DNA of 8,754 nt from contig CAISJA010000478.1 in the NCBI GenBank assembly GCA_903885525.1, forward strand, positions 1 through 8,754, given 5' to 3'. Below, piece after piece: positions 7,474 through 8,754 of this stretch. The notes under the pieces were generated by a model. The model saw nothing but the letters and a program-made list of their open reading frames with translations. It made no database searches and was not told where the DNA came from. A program made the translations under genes and the position numbers. This DNA is from an uncultured Opitutaceae bacterium. Lineage in GTDB: Bacteria; Verrucomicrobiota; Verrucomicrobiia; Opitutales; Opitutaceae. Position 1 is the stretch's first letter. Each line of letters starts with the position of its first letter.

Positions 7474-8183
7474 TTACCCCTCGAAGTGAGGGTGGAGGAG
7501 GCGCCTGATCACGGCACCTGGATTGACGGAGTAAGTCTGGGAGAGGGCTCGCAAGTTGACGGGGCCCTCGGAGAGCAGGGGACCGAGCAGAGCGGTGCGC
7601 ACCAGGGCGATGTTGAGGGCGCGTTTGGCGTTGCGCCCGCTTTCACGGTCTTCGCCCTAGGTGACATCGCGACGGTCATGATTGCCGGCCTCGACACCCC
7701 AGTGGCCGCGGCACATTCGCATCAATTGAGGGGGCCGGCGCTCCGCGGATAACAAGCTGGTGGCATACAAACGGGTTTCGTCGCTGGCTTCGCCCGTTTT
7801 CTTTTTCGTGACCACGGCTCGCAGGGCCGGCGCTTGGGCGGCAAACGGAAAGCCGATCTGTTCCGGGGTCACGGCGGCGGCCGTCAGTTCCCGGTACTCC
7901 GCCCGGCCGTGGCCGCAGTCATTCTTGAAAAAAGGGGGGCCAGGCCCGAGGCGGCGTGGGCGGCGGCCGCTTCGACGCGGACACAGTCGCTTTTGAGTTG
8001 GATCAGATATAAAACACATCCTTGCCCGGTGCCCTTCCAACCCGGCTTCGCGGCGGCAACCGGCAAATAGTGTCGCTCCCGCAAAAGCTCTTCGCATCGC
8101 CGTTCCTCCGCGGGCCGGGCCGCCCGCACGCAAAGCGCCGATAAATTTAAAAACTTCGGTTCCTGAGTTTGTTTCGCTGGCAT
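7474..8183 (-). pseudogene. Decayed ISAs1-type transposase remnant
   Basis: Read on the minus strand, this is the broken remains of a DDE transposase of the ISAs1/H-repeat type. From 8183 one frame gives EERRCEELLRERHYL and then YLIQLKSDC. At a run of six C and six T (minus strand, 7928-7939) the family-like reading moves by -1 to FFKNDCGHGRAEYREL, corresponding to the HGRxExR region, and on to KKKTGEASDETRLYATSLLS and RGHWGVEAGNHDRRDVT; Glu at 7690-7692 is the probable DDE glutamate. An amber codon (7657-7659) interrupts, but the same frame continues as GEDRESGRNAKRALNIALVR to a TAA at 7474-7476. The remnant covers roughly 235 codons, against about 370-430 for intact members, so the region with the two catalytic Asp residues is missing. 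It cannot encode an active transposase. The family call rests on recalled motifs; the N-terminal portion is less certain. Confidence 0.7.
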
Positions 8184-8343
8184 GCCACCGTGCTCCTCGC
8201 AGAACAGGGCTTTCTTGTCCGGCCAATAGCAACTCCTTCCCCCTTTAACCCCTTACCCGCCTTGCGCAGAAAGCCGTGTCGGGTGGCCTATGCCGCGTTT
8301 TTGCCCTTGTCCGCACCCCGGCGGGCCGTAGGTTGCGCATTTC
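8184..8343. other. Spacer upstream of proB
   Basis: The transposase-remnant frame on the minus strand stays open to 8252, so part of this spacer may belong to the old insertion. The rest should hold the proB promoter, but I find no convincing -35/-10 pair. The final bases before proB are GTTGCGCATTTC, without a Shine-Dalgarno sequence. Confidence 0.35.
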
Positions 8344-8754
8344 ATGGCCGCACGCAGACAGCGCATCATCCTGAAGTTCGGGTCCGGTATCCTCACCAAC
8401 CCGAAGGGCAACACGCTGGACCGGCGCCAGTTTGCCCGCCTCTCCGCCGAGGTCGCCGCCCTGGTGCGCGCCGGGCATGAGTGCCTGATCGTCTCCTCCG
8501 GCGCCGTGGCCGCCGGCATGGCCGTGCTCGGGCTGGCCGAGCGGCCGCACGAGCTGTCCGCCCGCCAGGCCTGCGCCGCCGTCGGCCAGACGCGCGTGAT
8601 GGACCTCTACGGCAAGATGTTCGCCCGGCACGGGCTCAACGTGGCCCAGCTGCTCCTCACCCACAGCGACCTCGACAGCCGCGTCCGCCACGCCAATGCC
8701 CGCAACACCCTTCTGCGCCTGTTTGCCGGCCGCACCGTCGTCCCGATCATCAAC
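8344..8754 (+). CDS. proB: Glutamate 5-kinase, cut by the window edge
   Basis: The first 137 codons of glutamate 5-kinase, which phosphorylates glutamate to gamma-glutamyl phosphate in the first step of proline synthesis; it belongs to the amino acid kinase family and is cytoplasmic. The sequence shows the N-terminal nucleotide-binding strand ILKFGSGILT (9-18), VSSGAVAAG (50-58), then SARQACAAVGQ, the VAQLLLTHSDLDSR segment, NARNTLLRL, and VVPIIN at the very edge, where the family continues with the conserved Glu-Asn-Asp of the glutamate-binding loop. The family has Lys, Gly and Ser at positions matching Lys11, Gly13 and Ser14. The ATG at 8344 places this N-terminus at the usual family position. 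No Shine-Dalgarno sequence precedes it. Whether a C-terminal PUA domain or a following proA is present cannot be seen. The usual regulation is feedback inhibition by proline; nothing here tests that. Confidence 0.95.
   Translation, partial: MAARRQRIILKFGSGILTNPKGNTLDRRQFARLSAEVAALVRAGHECLIVSSGAVAAGMAVLGLAERPHELSARQACAAVGQTRVMDLYGKMFARHGLNVAQLLLTHSDLDSRVRHANARNTLLRLFAGRTVVPIIN

Noticed and set aside
7471..8252. Similar short strings near both ends of the transposase remnant (TTTACCCCT at 7473 and TTTAACCCCT at 8244) as insertion-sequence ends
   Set aside because: They are short, direct rather than inverted, and one overlaps the transposase stop codon, so they do not qualify as terminal repeats or a target duplication.
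1..8754. CRISPR arrays, tRNA or rRNA genes
   Set aside because: No regularly spaced repeats and no tRNA- or rRNA-like conserved segments were seen on either strand.

Overview
The window is very GC-rich (GC-biased third codon positions throughout) and looks like a chromosomal housekeeping region of a high-GC bacterium. The style of the ArgH and GlgP proteins, the lack of Shine-Dalgarno sequences before the plus-strand genes and the type of insertion-sequence remnant suggest a Verrucomicrobiota member of the Opitutaceae kind. That placement is inference from recall of family sequences, not a search result.

Layout. Bases 1-295 hold no supportable gene but contain two strong inverted repeats (39-98 and 139-163). 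A small secreted protein of unknown function lies on the minus strand (296-730). It faces argH (982-2382, argininosuccinate lyase) across a divergent spacer that holds an AT-rich palindrome (839-857), the best regulatory-site candidate in the window, and a GC hairpin in the argH leader. Then come mutL (2640-4511, mismatch repair) and glgP (4651-7149, glycogen/alpha-glucan phosphorylase), both on the plus strand and separated by spacers with hairpins. Bases 7474-8183 hold a decayed minus-strand transposase of the ISAs1 type, with a frame break at a homopolymer, an in-frame amber codon and missing internal sequence. The window ends inside proB (8344 onward, glutamate 5-kinase), also on the plus strand.

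The genes do not form one pathway. argH (last step of arginine synthesis) and proB (first step of proline synthesis) both draw on glutamate-derived metabolism; mutL and glgP are unrelated neighbours. Hairpins between the genes and spacers of about 140-260 bp suggest mostly separate transcription units in a shared direction.

No new multi-gene system is evident. The points most worth checking are the MutL C-terminal domain, which has the normal fold landmarks but has lost the metal-binding residues of the usual MutL endonuclease site; the palindrome between the divergent genes; the transposase remnant, which may have carried a DruA-like N-terminal part; and the long hairpin near the left edge.
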